A DNA stretch of 60,853 bases from Candidatus Aquabacterium excrementipullorum (GCA_019112875.1 DXIO01000022.1:1-60853), one strand, 5' to 3'; shown: positions 27,509 to 36,195, counted from the first letter of the stretch. Program-made: numbers and translations. The notes: generated by a model from the sequence alone, not told the origin.

Positions 27509-28450
27509 TCATCGCAAGTCATGCAGATGATGCATGGCCCGACGGGCGCCGTCGGCCACGCTCTCGCGCATCCAGCGGTGCACCGGGTCGCCGTCGCGGT
27601 CGGTGTGCCAGTACATCCAGATGCCCAGGGGCGGCAGGGCGGCGGGCAACTCGTGCAGCACCACAGGCAGGGCCTCGCACAGGCGCTCGGCGTAGGTGCG
27701 CGGCAGGGTCAGCAGGGCATCGCTGGCAGCCACCACGTGGGCGGCCGCGAAGTAGTGCTGGCAGCGCAAGGTGATGCGGCGATCGCCCAGGCCCAGGGCA
27801 GCCCATACCGCCTGCAGCGGATCGGCCTGGTCGGGCTGCATGCTCACCATAACGTGGCCTTGCTGAAAGTAGGCACTCACATCCAAGCCCTTCTTGAGCG
27901 CCGGATGGCCTCGGCGCGCCACCACGGCCAGCGCCTCGTTGGCCAGGTGCTCGCCCTTGATGCGGCCGGCCACGCGGCGCTGGCGGTCGATCACCAGGTC
28001 CACCTCGCCCAGGGTCAATAGGCGCTCCAGGTCGTCGCGGGGCACGCGCACGCTGGCCAGACGCACGCCGGGCGCGGTCTCGGCCAGGTGGGCCATCAGC
28101 GGCGGCAGGGTGATGGCCTCCATCACGTCGCGCATGCCCAGGCGCAGGGTGATGTCCAGGGTGCGGGGGTCGAAGGTTTCGGCCTGGGCCAGGCAGTCCT
28201 GCAGGCCGCGCAGGTGGGCCCGCACCTCACCGATCACGCGGCGCGTGAGTTCGGTCGGCACCATGCGGTTGCCCTGGCGCACGAACAGCGGGTCACCCCA
28301 GATGCGCCGCAGCCGGGCCAGCGCATGGCTCACGGCCGGCTGGCTCAGGTGCAGCTGGCGGGCCGCGCCCGAGATGCCGCCATGCTCGTGCACGGCCTCG
28401 AACACGCGGAACAGGTTGAGGTCCAGCCGGGACCAGGGCGAGGGGGTCAT
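27509..28450 (-). CDS. LysR-type transcriptional regulator
   Basis: A 313-residue LTTR. HTH at about 8-65 (LNLFRVFEAVHEHGGISGAA, then QPAVSHALARLRRIWGDPLF) of the NodD/SyrM-like group, followed by an effector-binding domain. Start placed at MTPSPWSRLDLNL (28450); an in-frame opening to 28531 adds a tail with no family character. It reads toward the acyl-CoA cluster and stops 77 bases before the acyl-CoA dehydrogenase, which it probably regulates. A short dyad GATGAA-AT-TTCATC-like sequence overlaps its stop codon (27500-27513). Confidence 0.9.
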   Translation of the reverse strand: MTPSPWSRLDLNLFRVFEAVHEHGGISGAARQLHLSQPAVSHALARLRRIWGDPLFVRQGNRMVPTELTRRVIGEVRAHLRGLQDCLAQAETFDPRTLDITLRLGMRDVMEAITLPPLMAHLAETAPGVRLASVRVPRDDLERLLTLGEVDLVIDRQRRVAGRIKGEHLANEALAVVARRGHPALKKGLDVSAYFQQGHVMVSMQPDQADPLQAVWAALGLGDRRITLRCQHYFAAAHVVAASDALLTLPRTYAERLCEALPVVLHELPAALPPLGIWMYWHTDRDGDPVHRWMRESVADGARRAMHHLHDLR

Positions 28451-28883
28451 CGGGCGATTATGGAAGAGCGCCCGCCACCGAGGCCACGTTCCGCTTTCCC
28501 AACGATCCGTGGACGGCGTCACCTGAACCACGATGAATTGGCACGGCCATCACGACATGGCCGCGCCAGAGCCGGCCTGCTCGCGCGATAATGCCGCGTT
28601 GCCGACCGATGTCGGCGCCATTGGAGCGATCACCTTGGACATTCCCCCTCGGTGACCGCCCACTCCGGCCACCAGGCCATCCCGCCTTGACGGTTGCGGC
28701 GACTTACTTGCCAACACCGTGCAGCACAGAGGCGCGGAGCCGGTGCGCGCGGGCCCAGCCTTGGCGCACGCAAGCGCATGGTCAGGCCCCGTCTGCGGGA
28801 GGGGGCGGCACCCATCACCCCCTCTCTCAGATCCCTGTGAGCGTGCGGCGCCGAGCGCCTGTCGCCCACATGCCGGAGTTCCC
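28451..28883 (+). other. 432-base gap with possible structured corA leader
   Basis: No protein gene recognised. A GATAAT -10-like element at 28587-28592 would start a leader of about 285 bases before corA. It contains several short dyads: GCCGAC-CGAT-GTCGGC (28601-28616), TCACC...GGTGA (about 28629-28654), ACGGTTG...CAACACCGT (about 28690-28720) and GGCGC-CGA-GCGCC just before the corA ribosome site (CCGGAG). I see no match to the M-box or yybP-ykoY riboswitch consensus. The LysR promoter on the other strand must also be here. Confidence 0.35.
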
Positions 28884-29843
28884 ATGCTCAACGTGTTCAC
28901 GCTGGCCAACGGCCGGCTATTCCAGGAAGAAATCGACCGCCCCGAGGACCTCCCCCCGGTCAACCCCATCTGGGTCGACCTGGAAGACCCGACGCCGGAA
29001 GAAAAGGGCTGGATCGCCACGCGCTTCAACCTCTTGATCCCCCAGGACATCATCGACGACGACCTGGAAGAGTCCGCGCGCTTCTACGAAGAAGACGGCG
29101 CCATCCACATCCGCTCCGACTTCCTGATCGACGACGACGAGGCCCCACGCAACGTGCGCGTGGCCTTCATCCTGCACAACAACGTGCTGTTCTCGATCCA
29201 CCGCGAAGACCTGCCGGTGTTCCGCCTGCTGCGCATGCGCGCGCGTCGCATCCCCGCGCTGATCGAGGATTCGAAGGACGTGCTGCTCAAGCTCTACGAC
29301 GCCGACGCGGAATATTCCGCCGACGCGCTCGAAGGCATCTACGACGAGCTCGAGAAGGTCAGCAAGCGCGTGCTGCAAGACGAGGTGAATGACCAGGCCG
29401 CCGCGGAAGCCCTGGCCGCCATCGCCCGCCAGGAAGACTTGAACGGCCGCATCCGCCGCAACGTGATGGACACGCGCCGCGCCGTGAGCTTCATGATGCG
29501 CGCGCGCATGCTCAGCGCCGAGCAGTTCGAGGAATCGCGCCAGATCCTGCGCGACATCGACTCACTCGATTCGCACACGGCCTTCCTGTTCGACAAGATC
29601 AACTTCCTGATGGATGCGACCGTCGGTTTCATCAACATCAACCAGAACAAGATCATCAAGATCTTCTCGGTGGCCTCGGTGGCCTTCCTGCCGCCCACGC
29701 TGATCGCCAGCATCTACGGCATGAACTTCAACGGCATGCCCGAACTGACCTGGCACTTCGGCTACCCCTTCGCCATCGTGCTGATGGTGGCCTCGGCCAT
29801 CACGCCCTTCTGGTACTTCCGTCGCAAAGGCTGGCTGAACTGA
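28884..29843 (+). CDS. corA: magnesium/cobalt transporter CorA
   Basis: A 319-residue pentameric divalent-cation channel of the inner membrane. A large acidic N-terminal cytoplasmic domain (for example EDGAIHIRSDFLIDDDE) is followed by the long stalk helix and two C-terminal transmembrane helices. The selectivity motif is YGMNFNGMPEL (GMN about 279-281), and the C-terminus FRRKGWLN is basic and cytoplasmic. GGAG lies seven bases before the ATG at 28884; upstream in-frame openings have no family character. The MFS gene follows after 23 bases and may be co-transcribed. Confidence 0.95.
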   Translation: MLNVFTLANGRLFQEEIDRPEDLPPVNPIWVDLEDPTPEEKGWIATRFNLLIPQDIIDDDLEESARFYEEDGAIHIRSDFLIDDDEAPRNVRVAFILHNNVLFSIHREDLPVFRLLRMRARRIPALIEDSKDVLLKLYDADAEYSADALEGIYDELEKVSKRVLQDEVNDQAAAEALAAIARQEDLNGRIRRNVMDTRRAVSFMMRARMLSAEQFEESRQILRDIDSLDSHTAFLFDKINFLMDATVGFININQNKIIKIFSVASVAFLPPTLIASIYGMNFNGMPELTWHFGYPFAIVLMVASAITPFWYFRRKGWLN

Positions 29844-29866
29844 ACCCCGCTGCTGCCCTGGCTCGA

Positions 29867-31018
29867 TTGCTGGGATTCCTGCCGCCCGGCCTCGGGCGTG
29901 TGATGCTGGGCACCACCCTCGTGGTGTTGAGCTACAGCCTGCTCAACCCCGTGCTGGCCGTGCGCCTGCAGACGGCCGGCGCCAGCAACACGGCCATCGG
30001 CCTGGTCGCCATGCTGCCCTTCATCAGCGTGGCGCTGCTGGTGCCGCTGGTGCCGCGCCTGTTCGCGCGCATCGGCGTGGGCCAGGCCTACCGCATCGGC
30101 CTGGTGCTGGAGCTGGTCGCCTGCCTGGGCTACCTCGTCACGGATGCCTACGCGGCCTGGTGCGTGTTCGGCCTGCTGGCCGGCGTGGGCGCCGCCGCCG
30201 CATGGAACGCCACCGAAGCGCTGATCGCGCACAACGTGCCGGCCTCGCACCGCGGGCGGCTCACGGGGCTGTACCAGGCTGTGCTGGGCGCGGCCATGGC
30301 CGTGGGACCGCTGCTGCCCGGCGTCACGGGCATCGATTCGTTGCAGGCCAATGGCGTGGCCGCCGCCGCGCTGGCGCTGGCCCTGGTGGTCACGGCGCCG
30401 GCCAGCGTCACCGCGCTCAAGGCCATGCACGAAGGCGGGCCCACCATGGGCATCCTGAGCGCGCTGCGCTTTCGGCCCTCGCTGGTGTGGGCCGCCATCG
30501 TGGGCGGTGTGTTCGAGGTGGGCCTGGGCTCCGTGACCACCGCCTACGGCTCGCAGACCGGGCTGGACCTGGCCGCGGCCACGTCCATCGCCGGGGCACT
30601 CGGCATCGGCAGCTTCCTGCTGCAGTACCCCACCGGCTGGCTGGCCGACCACACGCCGCCACGGCGCCTGTTCGCAGGCGGTGCGGCGCTGCTGGTGCTC
30701 AGCGCGCTGGCCTTCACGCAGGCCACGCAATGGCCGGTGCTGATCTGGATGTGCGCGGTGGCCTGGGGCGCCATCGGCGGGGCGCTCTACACGCTCAGCA
30801 TGATCCGCGTGGCGCATGATTTCGCCGACACGTCGGCGCTGGCCGGCACCTCGGCCATGATCGCCGGCTACACGGCGGGCGGGGCGCTCGGCCCCATCGT
30901 CAGCGGCTGGGTGTTCGACCACCACGGCGTAGGCGGCCAGGGGCTGTGGCTGGCGCTGTTGTCGCTGAGCCTGCTGCTGCTTCAGTTGCGCAAGCCCGCG
31001 TCGCCCGCGTCCACCTGA
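29867..31018 (+). CDS. MFS transporter
   Basis: A 383-residue major facilitator with about twelve hydrophobic segments. The motif after TM2 is degenerate (PRLFARIGVGQAYRIG), and the second-half equivalent GWLADHTPPRRLFAGG is clear. Substrate unknown. The start is unsure: the TTG at 29867 lies 23 bases after corA, with GTG/ATG at about 29900-29903 as alternatives, all ahead of TM1. Its last 37 bases overlap the 3' end of the convergent histidine kinase gene. Confidence 0.85.
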   Translation: MLGFLPPGLGRVMLGTTLVVLSYSLLNPVLAVRLQTAGASNTAIGLVAMLPFISVALLVPLVPRLFARIGVGQAYRIGLVLELVACLGYLVTDAYAAWCVFGLLAGVGAAAAWNATEALIAHNVPASHRGRLTGLYQAVLGAAMAVGPLLPGVTGIDSLQANGVAAAALALALVVTAPASVTALKAMHEGGPTMGILSALRFRPSLVWAAIVGGVFEVGLGSVTTAYGSQTGLDLAAATSIAGALGIGSFLLQYPTGWLADHTPPRRLFAGGAALLVLSALAFTQATQWPVLIWMCAVAWGAIGGALYTLSMIRVAHDFADTSALAGTSAMIAGYTAGGALGPIVSGWVFDHHGVGGQGLWLALLSLSLLLLQLRKPASPAST

Positions 31019-32844
31019 GGCAGGGCGCCCGAGAGGCGCTCCACGCGCAACAGGTCGGCCAGCACGGCATGCAGTTGCGCGGCCGGCACCGGCTTGTGCA
31101 GCAGCACGGCACCGCTGGCCTGGGCCTCGCGCAATCTTTCGGCGGAAGTATCGCCCGTGACCAGCACACCCGGGATGGGCCGGCGGGCCTTCAGACGCAC
31201 CTGCTCGATCACCTCGCGGCCGTTGCTGGCGCCGCGCAGGCGGTAATCGGCCACCACGATCTGCGGCATGAAGCGGGCCATCAGCGCCTCGGCCTCGGCG
31301 CCGGATTCTGCCACCTCGCACCAGGCGCCCCACTGCGTCAGCAGGTCGGCCATGGCGCTGCGCACGGATTCGTCGTCGTCGACCACCAGCACGCGGGCAC
31401 TGGCCAGATCGCCCTCGGCCAGCACCAGCGGCGTGGGCGCGGGCAGCACGGCATCGCGGCTGCGTGGCAGGCTCAGGCGGAACACCGAACCGCGCCCCGG
31501 CACCGAGGACACGGTGACGCGCACGCTCATCGCGCGCGCCAGCCCATCGACGATGGCCAGGCCCAGGCCCAGGCCCTTGCGCCGGTCGCGCTCGGCGTTG
31601 CCCAGCTGATGGAACTCCTGGAAGATGGCCTGCTGCTGGTGACGCGGAATGCCCACGCCGGTGTCCCACACCTCGATGTCGACCCGCTCGCCACCGCCGC
31701 GCAGGCGGCAGCCCACCAGCACACCACCGTGCTCGGTGTAGCGCAGCGCGTTGCTCAGCAGGTTGCGCACGATGCGCTCGACCAGGGCCGGGTCGGCCAC
31801 GGCCACCAGCGGGGAAGGGTGCACGCGCAAGGCCAGGCCCTGCACCTGCGCCTGGGGCATGAACTCCTGCACCAGACGCTCCAGCAGGGGCTGCAGCGCG
31901 AAGGTCTGCGGACGCGGCGTGACCACGCCCGCATCCACCTTGGAGAAATCGAGCAGCGTGCCCAGCATGTCGCTGGCCGCCTGGGCCGAGGCATCGATTT
32001 GGCCCAGCAGGCCGCGTTGCCGCGTGGACAACCCCGTACCGGCCAGCGTGCCGATGAACAGGCCCAGCGCATGCAGCGGCTGGCGCAAGTCATGGCTGGC
32101 GGCGGCCAGGAACACCCCTTTGGCGTGGTTGGCGGATTCGGCGTCGAGCAGCGCATCCTCGGCCACCTGGCGGGCCTCGACGGCGCGCTGGGTCTGGTCA
32201 CGAAGGCGCTCGACCAGGTCGGCGTTGACGAAACGCAGGTCGATCGACTGGCGCACCGAGCGCGCGGCCTGGTAGCCGAAGCCCAGCATCGCGAACATGT
32301 AGGTGAGCGTGGCCAGTCCCATCAGCTGGTCGGCCGGCACGCTGGAGCCCAGCAGCACCAGCGCCACCGGCGTCACGCTGGTGATCAGGAAGATGAAGGA
32401 CAGCGGAAGCACCGAGCAGAACAGCACCATGCCGCCGGCGTTGATGCCGGCGAGCGCGCCGATGACCAGGTTGGTGGTGTGCGGCTCGGGCGTCTTCATG
32501 AAGGCCCAGGCGAAGAAGCCCCACAGCGCGCCGAGCGCCAGCGCCACCAGCGACAGCAAGCGCGCATGGCGCACCACGGCTTCGGCCGGGGCACCCGCCT
32601 TGGGCCGGGCCCGGCACAGCATCAGGCCCAGCACGCACACGAAGCCGGCCGCGCCGGCCCAGGCGATCACCTGGGGGTTGCCGGCCAGGCGCAGGTGCAT
32701 GCCGGCGAACAGCACGGTGACGACGATGGCCGCCAGCATGCCCATCGGCATGTTGCGGTCGACCAGGGCCAGCTGTGCGGGCAGGTAGCGCGGCGCATCG
32801 AAGCGCACGAAGCGGCTCAATGCGCCCCCCTGCTCAGACCGCAT
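30982..32844 (-). CDS. hybrid sensor histidine kinase/response regulator
   Basis: A roughly 620-residue membrane kinase. An N-terminal block of six or seven hydrophobic segments (about 30-200) forms the sensor, with no large periplasmic loop. Then HisKA with AAASHDLRQPLHALGLF (His about 250), HATPase with NLLSNALRYT, DTGVGIP and GLGLGLAIV (about 355-470), and a C-terminal receiver starting ARVLVVDDDESVRSA (about 483-605), with a VVADYRLRG phospho-Asp and a KP-type Lys. Start could be 32880 or 32844; neither has a clear ribosome site. The gene overlaps the end of the MFS gene by 37 bases. Signal and target unknown. Confidence 0.9.
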   Translation of the reverse strand: MRSEQGGALSRFVRFDAPRYLPAQLALVDRNMPMGMLAAIVVTVLFAGMHLRLAGNPQVIAWAGAAGFVCVLGLMLCRARPKAGAPAEAVVRHARLLSLVALALGALWGFFAWAFMKTPEPHTTNLVIGALAGINAGGMVLFCSVLPLSFIFLITSVTPVALVLLGSSVPADQLMGLATLTYMFAMLGFGYQAARSVRQSIDLRFVNADLVERLRDQTQRAVEARQVAEDALLDAESANHAKGVFLAAASHDLRQPLHALGLFIGTLAGTGLSTRQRGLLGQIDASAQAASDMLGTLLDFSKVDAGVVTPRPQTFALQPLLERLVQEFMPQAQVQGLALRVHPSPLVAVADPALVERIVRNLLSNALRYTEHGGVLVGCRLRGGGERVDIEVWDTGVGIPRHQQQAIFQEFHQLGNAERDRRKGLGLGLAIVDGLARAMSVRVTVSSVPGRGSVFRLSLPRSRDAVLPAPTPLVLAEGDLASARVLVVDDDESVRSAMADLLTQWGAWCEVAESGAEAEALMARFMPQIVVADYRLRGASNGREVIEQVRLKARRPIPGVLVTGDTSAERLREAQASGAVLLHKPVPAAQLHAVLADLLRVERLSGALPQVDAGDAGLRN

Positions 32845-33033
32845 GGCGATCGGCCGCCGGCATGGCGGCCCCTGAAGCATGGGATGGGACGGAGACTGCG
32901 GTGGACATGGTGCACGGCGTTGAAAGCCCCCGCACAGTAGCGCAAGCCGGGCCGCCGTGGCGTGCCCTCGCCCCCCTTCGTCGCGGGGGCACCACCCAGG
33001 CCCGGGGGCTCCCCGGGCGGGTGGCCGGCCGGA

Positions 33034-34149
33034 TCAGCCCTTGCGACGGGCCAGGACGGCCTCGCTCAGGATGTCCAGCACACGCTCGGAATCATCCCAG
33101 CCGATGCAGGCGTCGGTGATGCTCTGGCCGTAGGTCAGCTTGGACGGATCGTCCTTGCCCGGCGTGAACTTCTGGGCACCGGCGCACAGGTGGCTCTCGA
33201 CCATGACGCCGAAGACGCGGCGCGAGCCACCGGCCACCTGGGCGGCGATGTCCTGCGCCACCACGACCTGGCGTTCGTGCTGCTTGGAGCTGTTGGCGTG
33301 CGAGAAATCGACCATCAGCGACGGGTGCAGCTTGGCGGCTTCCAGGTCCTTGCAGGCCGCGGCCACGCTGTCGGCGTCGTAGTTGGGGCCCTTGCCGCCA
33401 CGCAGGATCACGTGGCAATCGGGATTGCCGGCGGTCTCGACGATGGCGACCTGGCCGTTCTTGTGCACCGACAGGAAGTGGTGCGGGCGCGCGGCGGCCT
33501 GGATGGCGTCGGTGGCGATCTTGATGTTGCCGTCGGTGCCGTTCTTGAAGCCGATGGGCGCGCTCAGGCCCGAGGACAGCTCGCGGTGCACCTGGCTCTC
33601 GGTGGTGCGCGCGCCGATGGCGCCCCAGCTGATCAGGTCACCGATGTACTGCGGCGAGATCACATCGAGGAACTCGCTGCCCGCGGGCAGGCCCAGCTGG
33701 TTGATCTGCAGCAGCAACTGGCGGGCCATGCGCAGGCCCTCGTCGATCTTGAAGGATTCGTCGAGGTACGGGTCGTTGATCAGGCCCTTCCAGCCCACGG
33801 TGGTGCGCGGCTTCTCGAAGTACACGCGCATCACGATCTCCAGGGTGCCGGCGAACTTCTCGCGCACCTTGAGCAGCTTGCGGGCGTAGTCCACCGCGGC
33901 CACCGGATCGTGGATGGAGCACGGGCCGATGATCACCAGCAGGCGGTCGTCCTCACCGGCCACGATCTTGCGGATGGCCTTGCGCGTGTCGGACACCAGG
34001 GTCTCGACGGCCGTGCCACGGATCGGGAAGAAGCGGATCAGGTGCTCGGGCGGCGGCAGGGGCGTGACGTTGCGGATGCGTTCGTCGTCGGTCTTGGAGG
34101 TCTTGTCCGCGGGCGGTTCCCAGCCGGCGGAGGCGCTGCTTTGGGTCAT
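33034..34149 (-). CDS. aroG: 3-deoxy-7-phosphoheptulonate synthase (DAHP synthase), AroG type
   Basis: First step of the shikimate pathway: condenses phosphoenolpyruvate and erythrose-4-phosphate. The 371-residue protein is a type I-alpha enzyme like E. coli AroF/G/H, with LVIIGPCSIHD, RVYFEKPRTTVGWKGLINDP, GARTTESQVHRELSSGLS, KNGTDGN, VILRGGKGPNYD and MVDFSHANSSK. These provide the metal ligands (Cys, His, Glu, Asp) and PEP-binding Arg/Lys. Start at 34149 (MTQSSASAGW); longer openings run into the leader. The upstream Phe/Tyr leader peptide and terminator indicate control by transcription attenuation, probably answering to Phe and Tyr supply. Confidence 0.96.
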   Translation of the reverse strand: MTQSSASAGWEPPADKTSKTDDERIRNVTPLPPPEHLIRFFPIRGTAVETLVSDTRKAIRKIVAGEDDRLLVIIGPCSIHDPVAAVDYARKLLKVREKFAGTLEIVMRVYFEKPRTTVGWKGLINDPYLDESFKIDEGLRMARQLLLQINQLGLPAGSEFLDVISPQYIGDLISWGAIGARTTESQVHRELSSGLSAPIGFKNGTDGNIKIATDAIQAAARPHHFLSVHKNGQVAIVETAGNPDCHVILRGGKGPNYDADSVAAACKDLEAAKLHPSLMVDFSHANSSKQHERQVVVAQDIAAQVAGGSRRVFGVMVESHLCAGAQKFTPGKDDPSKLTYGQSITDACIGWDDSERVLDILSEAVLARRKG

Positions 34150-34222
34150 GTGATGCTTTCGTGAAGGCTCTCGTGGAGGCTCGTTGAAGGGCGGGACGGG
34201 CTGAAGGGCTGGAGCTGGGTCG

Positions 34223-34250
34223 AAAAAAAACCGCCGGGGGCTCCGGCGGT
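34223..34250 (-). terminator. attenuator terminator ahead of aroG
   Basis: On the minus strand, stem ACCGCCGG / CCGGCGGT with loop AGCCC is followed directly by eight T residues (34230-34223, counting the last stem base). It lies 24 bases after the leader-peptide stop and about 75 bases before the aroG ATG, so it would stop transcription before the gene unless prevented. The 5' arm CGCCGGA (34248-34242) can instead pair with TCCGGCG in the leader (34300-34294), a competing antiterminator. Confidence 0.88.
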
Positions 34251-34273
34251 CTTCAGGAACTTGTGTGGCTGGC

Positions 34274-34348
34274 CTACGCGCTTGCCACTCCTGCGCCGGA
34301 CTGAGGCGGGAGTTGAAAGTACGCAAAATAAAAGCGAGCCGAGTTCAT
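34274..34348 (-). CDS. Phe/Tyr-rich leader peptide of the aroG attenuator
   Basis: A 24-codon reading frame, MNSARFYFAYFQLPP..., ending in TAG at 34276-34274. Codons 6-11 (34333-34316) are Phe-Tyr-Phe-Ala-Tyr-Phe, an extreme bias typical of attenuation control peptides. Ribosome stalling there would cover segment GCGG (34308-34305 region) and leave TCCGGCG (34300-34294) free to disrupt the terminator; finishing translation would hide that segment and let the terminator form. The ribosome site is weak (GGTGGC just before the ATG) and I cannot fix the promoter. Not likely to have a function as a protein. Confidence 0.75.
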   Translation of the reverse strand: MNSARFYFAYFQLPPQSGAGVASA

Positions 34349-34491
34349 GCCACCAAATGTAGCACGAGTACATGGCTTGCGCACGCCCGAGGCATAGGGA
34401 GTTGCGATGAGCGGGATAGGCCTTGAAGAAACCGCCGCTTTGTCACACCAGTCGAACCGCTTCCGCGCGGCCGGCCGGGCAGGCCCGCACG

Positions 34492-35052
34492 CTACAGCGT
34501 GCGCACCACGCGCTCGCTGCCATCCTGCAAGGTGCGCTCGGCGCGGGCCACCTGTTCGGGCGTGTCGGGGTGGGCCACTACGGCCCAGCGGCCCTGGCGC
34601 AGGTACTGCCGAACGAGCGCGATCACCCGTCCGTGGTCGGGCCGCATCGACAGCAGGCCGCCGGCCAACAGGCCGAAGGTGGTGCCGAAACCGACCATGG
34701 CCAGCAGGGCCAACCCCGGAGAGGCGCGCACACCGGGCTGCCCGGCCAGCCACATCAGCAGGCACAGCGCGGCGCCCAGCAGAAATCCGATGACGCCCGA
34801 CAGCACGTGCGCCCGGATGACCGTGCTCCAGATACCGCGGTCCTCGGGCTCCATCTTGCGGGCCAGCACGTCGGCACGCGTCCAGTCGCCGTCCTGAGGC
34901 GCGAGCAGTTCCACCTGCTGGCGCTGGAAACCCGAGGCCTGCGTGAGGCGGCGGGCGGCCTGCTCGGCCTGGGCGCGGGCCGGGAACACGCCGGCGACCT
35001 TGGTCAGGGAGCGCTCTCCGAAAAATGCGTGCATCAGTGTGTGTTGACCCAT
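34492..35052 (-). CDS. two-helix membrane protein of unknown function
   Basis: A 186-residue protein I do not recognise. The first 65 residues look like a soluble alpha/beta domain with KVAGVFPARAQAEQAARRLTQ, similar in shape to the N-terminus of general-stress 17M-like proteins. Two glycine-rich hydrophobic helices follow at about 84-105 and 112-135, then a short C-terminal domain with ...RWAVVAHPDTPEQVARAERTL, which also looks like a small alpha/beta repeat. CGAGG lies eight bases before the ATG at 35052. It is 174 bases downstream of egtD on the same strand, so it may or may not share its transcript. Confidence 0.7.
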   Translation of the reverse strand: MGQHTLMHAFFGERSLTKVAGVFPARAQAEQAARRLTQASGFQRQQVELLAPQDGDWTRADVLARKMEPEDRGIWSTVIRAHVLSGVIGFLLGAALCLLMWLAGQPGVRASPGLALLAMVGFGTTFGLLAGGLLSMRPDHGRVIALVRQYLRQGRWAVVAHPDTPEQVARAERTLQDGSERVVRTL

Positions 35053-35226
35053 GACGGCACCTCGTTTGGAAAAAAGCAGTCCCCTGCGCCAGCGGCATTC
35101 ATGGGGGACAGCGTAAGGGCCGCAGCACGGCCTGCGCAGCGGAGAATGCCCCGCAGGGGTGTCGGGCTCGGCGGGTTGACGCGTCGGCCTTGGCTGACAG
35201 ACGCCAGCGAACCGGCTGCCCGGCGC

Positions 35227-36195
35227 TCAGACAGGCTGTGCCGGCGCCACCAGCCAGTGCACGCTGAAGAGCTGGTCTTCGTCGCACCACACGGCTGCGG
35301 GCAGCAGACCAGCCTGCAGGGCCAGCGCCTGGAAGCCTGGCACGGTGAACTTGTAGGAGTTCTCCGTGTGGATGGATTCGCCCTGGGCGAAGTCGATCGC
35401 CTCGCCACACACGTGCACGCGCTGGGCCTGCCGGCTGAGCAGGTGCATCTCGATGCGCTGCAGGCCAGGGTGGTAGTAGGCGTAGTGGTCGAAGGCGTCC
35501 AGGTCGAAATCGGCGTCCAGCTCGTGGTTGGCGCGCAGCAGCACGTTCTTGTTGAAGGCCGCGGTGACGCCGGCCGTGTCGTTGTAGGCGCGGTGCAGGC
35601 GCTCAGGCGACTTGACCAGGTCGATGCCGATCAGCAGACCGCCACCGGCCAGCAGGCTGGCGCACTGGCGCAGGAAGGCCAGGGCCTCGGCCGGATTGAA
35701 GTTGCCCAGCGACGAGCCCGGGAAGAAGCCGACGCGGCGCGCGGCGTCCTGGGCCAGGGGCGGCAGGCTCATGGGGCCGGAGAAATCGCCGGCCAGCGGC
35801 TGCACGGCCAGACCGGGAAAATCGGTGCGCAACATGGCGGCCTGGCGGTGCAGGTGCTCGACGGAGATGTCCAGCGGCAGAAAGCGCGTGGGTGCCTGGA
35901 GCGCGGGCAGCAGCTGCCGGATCTTGTGCAGCGAGCCGGCACCGAACTCGACAAGGTCGGCGTGCGGGCCGATCTTGTCGGCGATGTCGGCCGCGTGGCG
36001 CTGCAGCAGGGCCATCTCGGTGCGGGTGGGGTAGTACTCGTCCAGGTCGCAGATCAGGTCGAACAGGGCTGAACCGCGTTCGTCGTAGAAGTACTTGGGC
36101 GACAGGCTTTTCTGGCGCTGGCGCAGGCCGGCGAGCAGATCGTGGGCGAAGACCGACCGTGCGGGGACGAGGTCGGGCTGCAGCAATGCGCTCAT
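35227..36195 (-). CDS. egtD: L-histidine N-alpha-methyltransferase EgtD
   Basis: Trimethylates histidine to hercynine with S-adenosylmethionine, the first step of ergothioneine synthesis. The 322-residue protein shows the family signatures SPKYFYDERGSALFD (about 34-48), YYPTRTE (about 54-60), VEFGAGSLHK (SAM loop, about 81-90), GFFPGSSLGNF (about 155-165) and GIDLVKSPE, with HTENSYKF near the C-terminus. AGGAG lies eight bases before the ATG. It follows egtB by 68 bases. EgtE/EgtC-type genes for the final steps are not in the window. Confidence 0.95.
   Translation of the reverse strand: MSALLQPDLVPARSVFAHDLLAGLRQRQKSLSPKYFYDERGSALFDLICDLDEYYPTRTEMALLQRHAADIADKIGPHADLVEFGAGSLHKIRQLLPALQAPTRFLPLDISVEHLHRQAAMLRTDFPGLAVQPLAGDFSGPMSLPPLAQDAARRVGFFPGSSLGNFNPAEALAFLRQCASLLAGGGLLIGIDLVKSPERLHRAYNDTAGVTAAFNKNVLLRANHELDADFDLDAFDHYAYYHPGLQRIEMHLLSRQAQRVHVCGEAIDFAQGESIHTENSYKFTVPGFQALALQAGLLPAAVWCDEDQLFSVHWLVAPAQPV

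Noticed and set aside
27500..27513. Short dyad GATGAATTTTCATC overlapping the LysR stop
   Set aside because: Could be an operator for the acyl-CoA cluster, but it is short and half inside coding sequence, so not listed as a feature.
28593..28883. Known Mg or Mn riboswitch (M-box, yybP-ykoY)
   Set aside because: I looked for their conserved core segments and did not find them.
34146..34373. Alternative leader frame MYSCYIWWHELG... with two Trp and two Tyr codons
   Set aside because: It reads straight through the terminator to the aroG start with no stop, so it cannot provide the attenuation logic; the FYFAYF frame has a stop correctly placed before the terminator.
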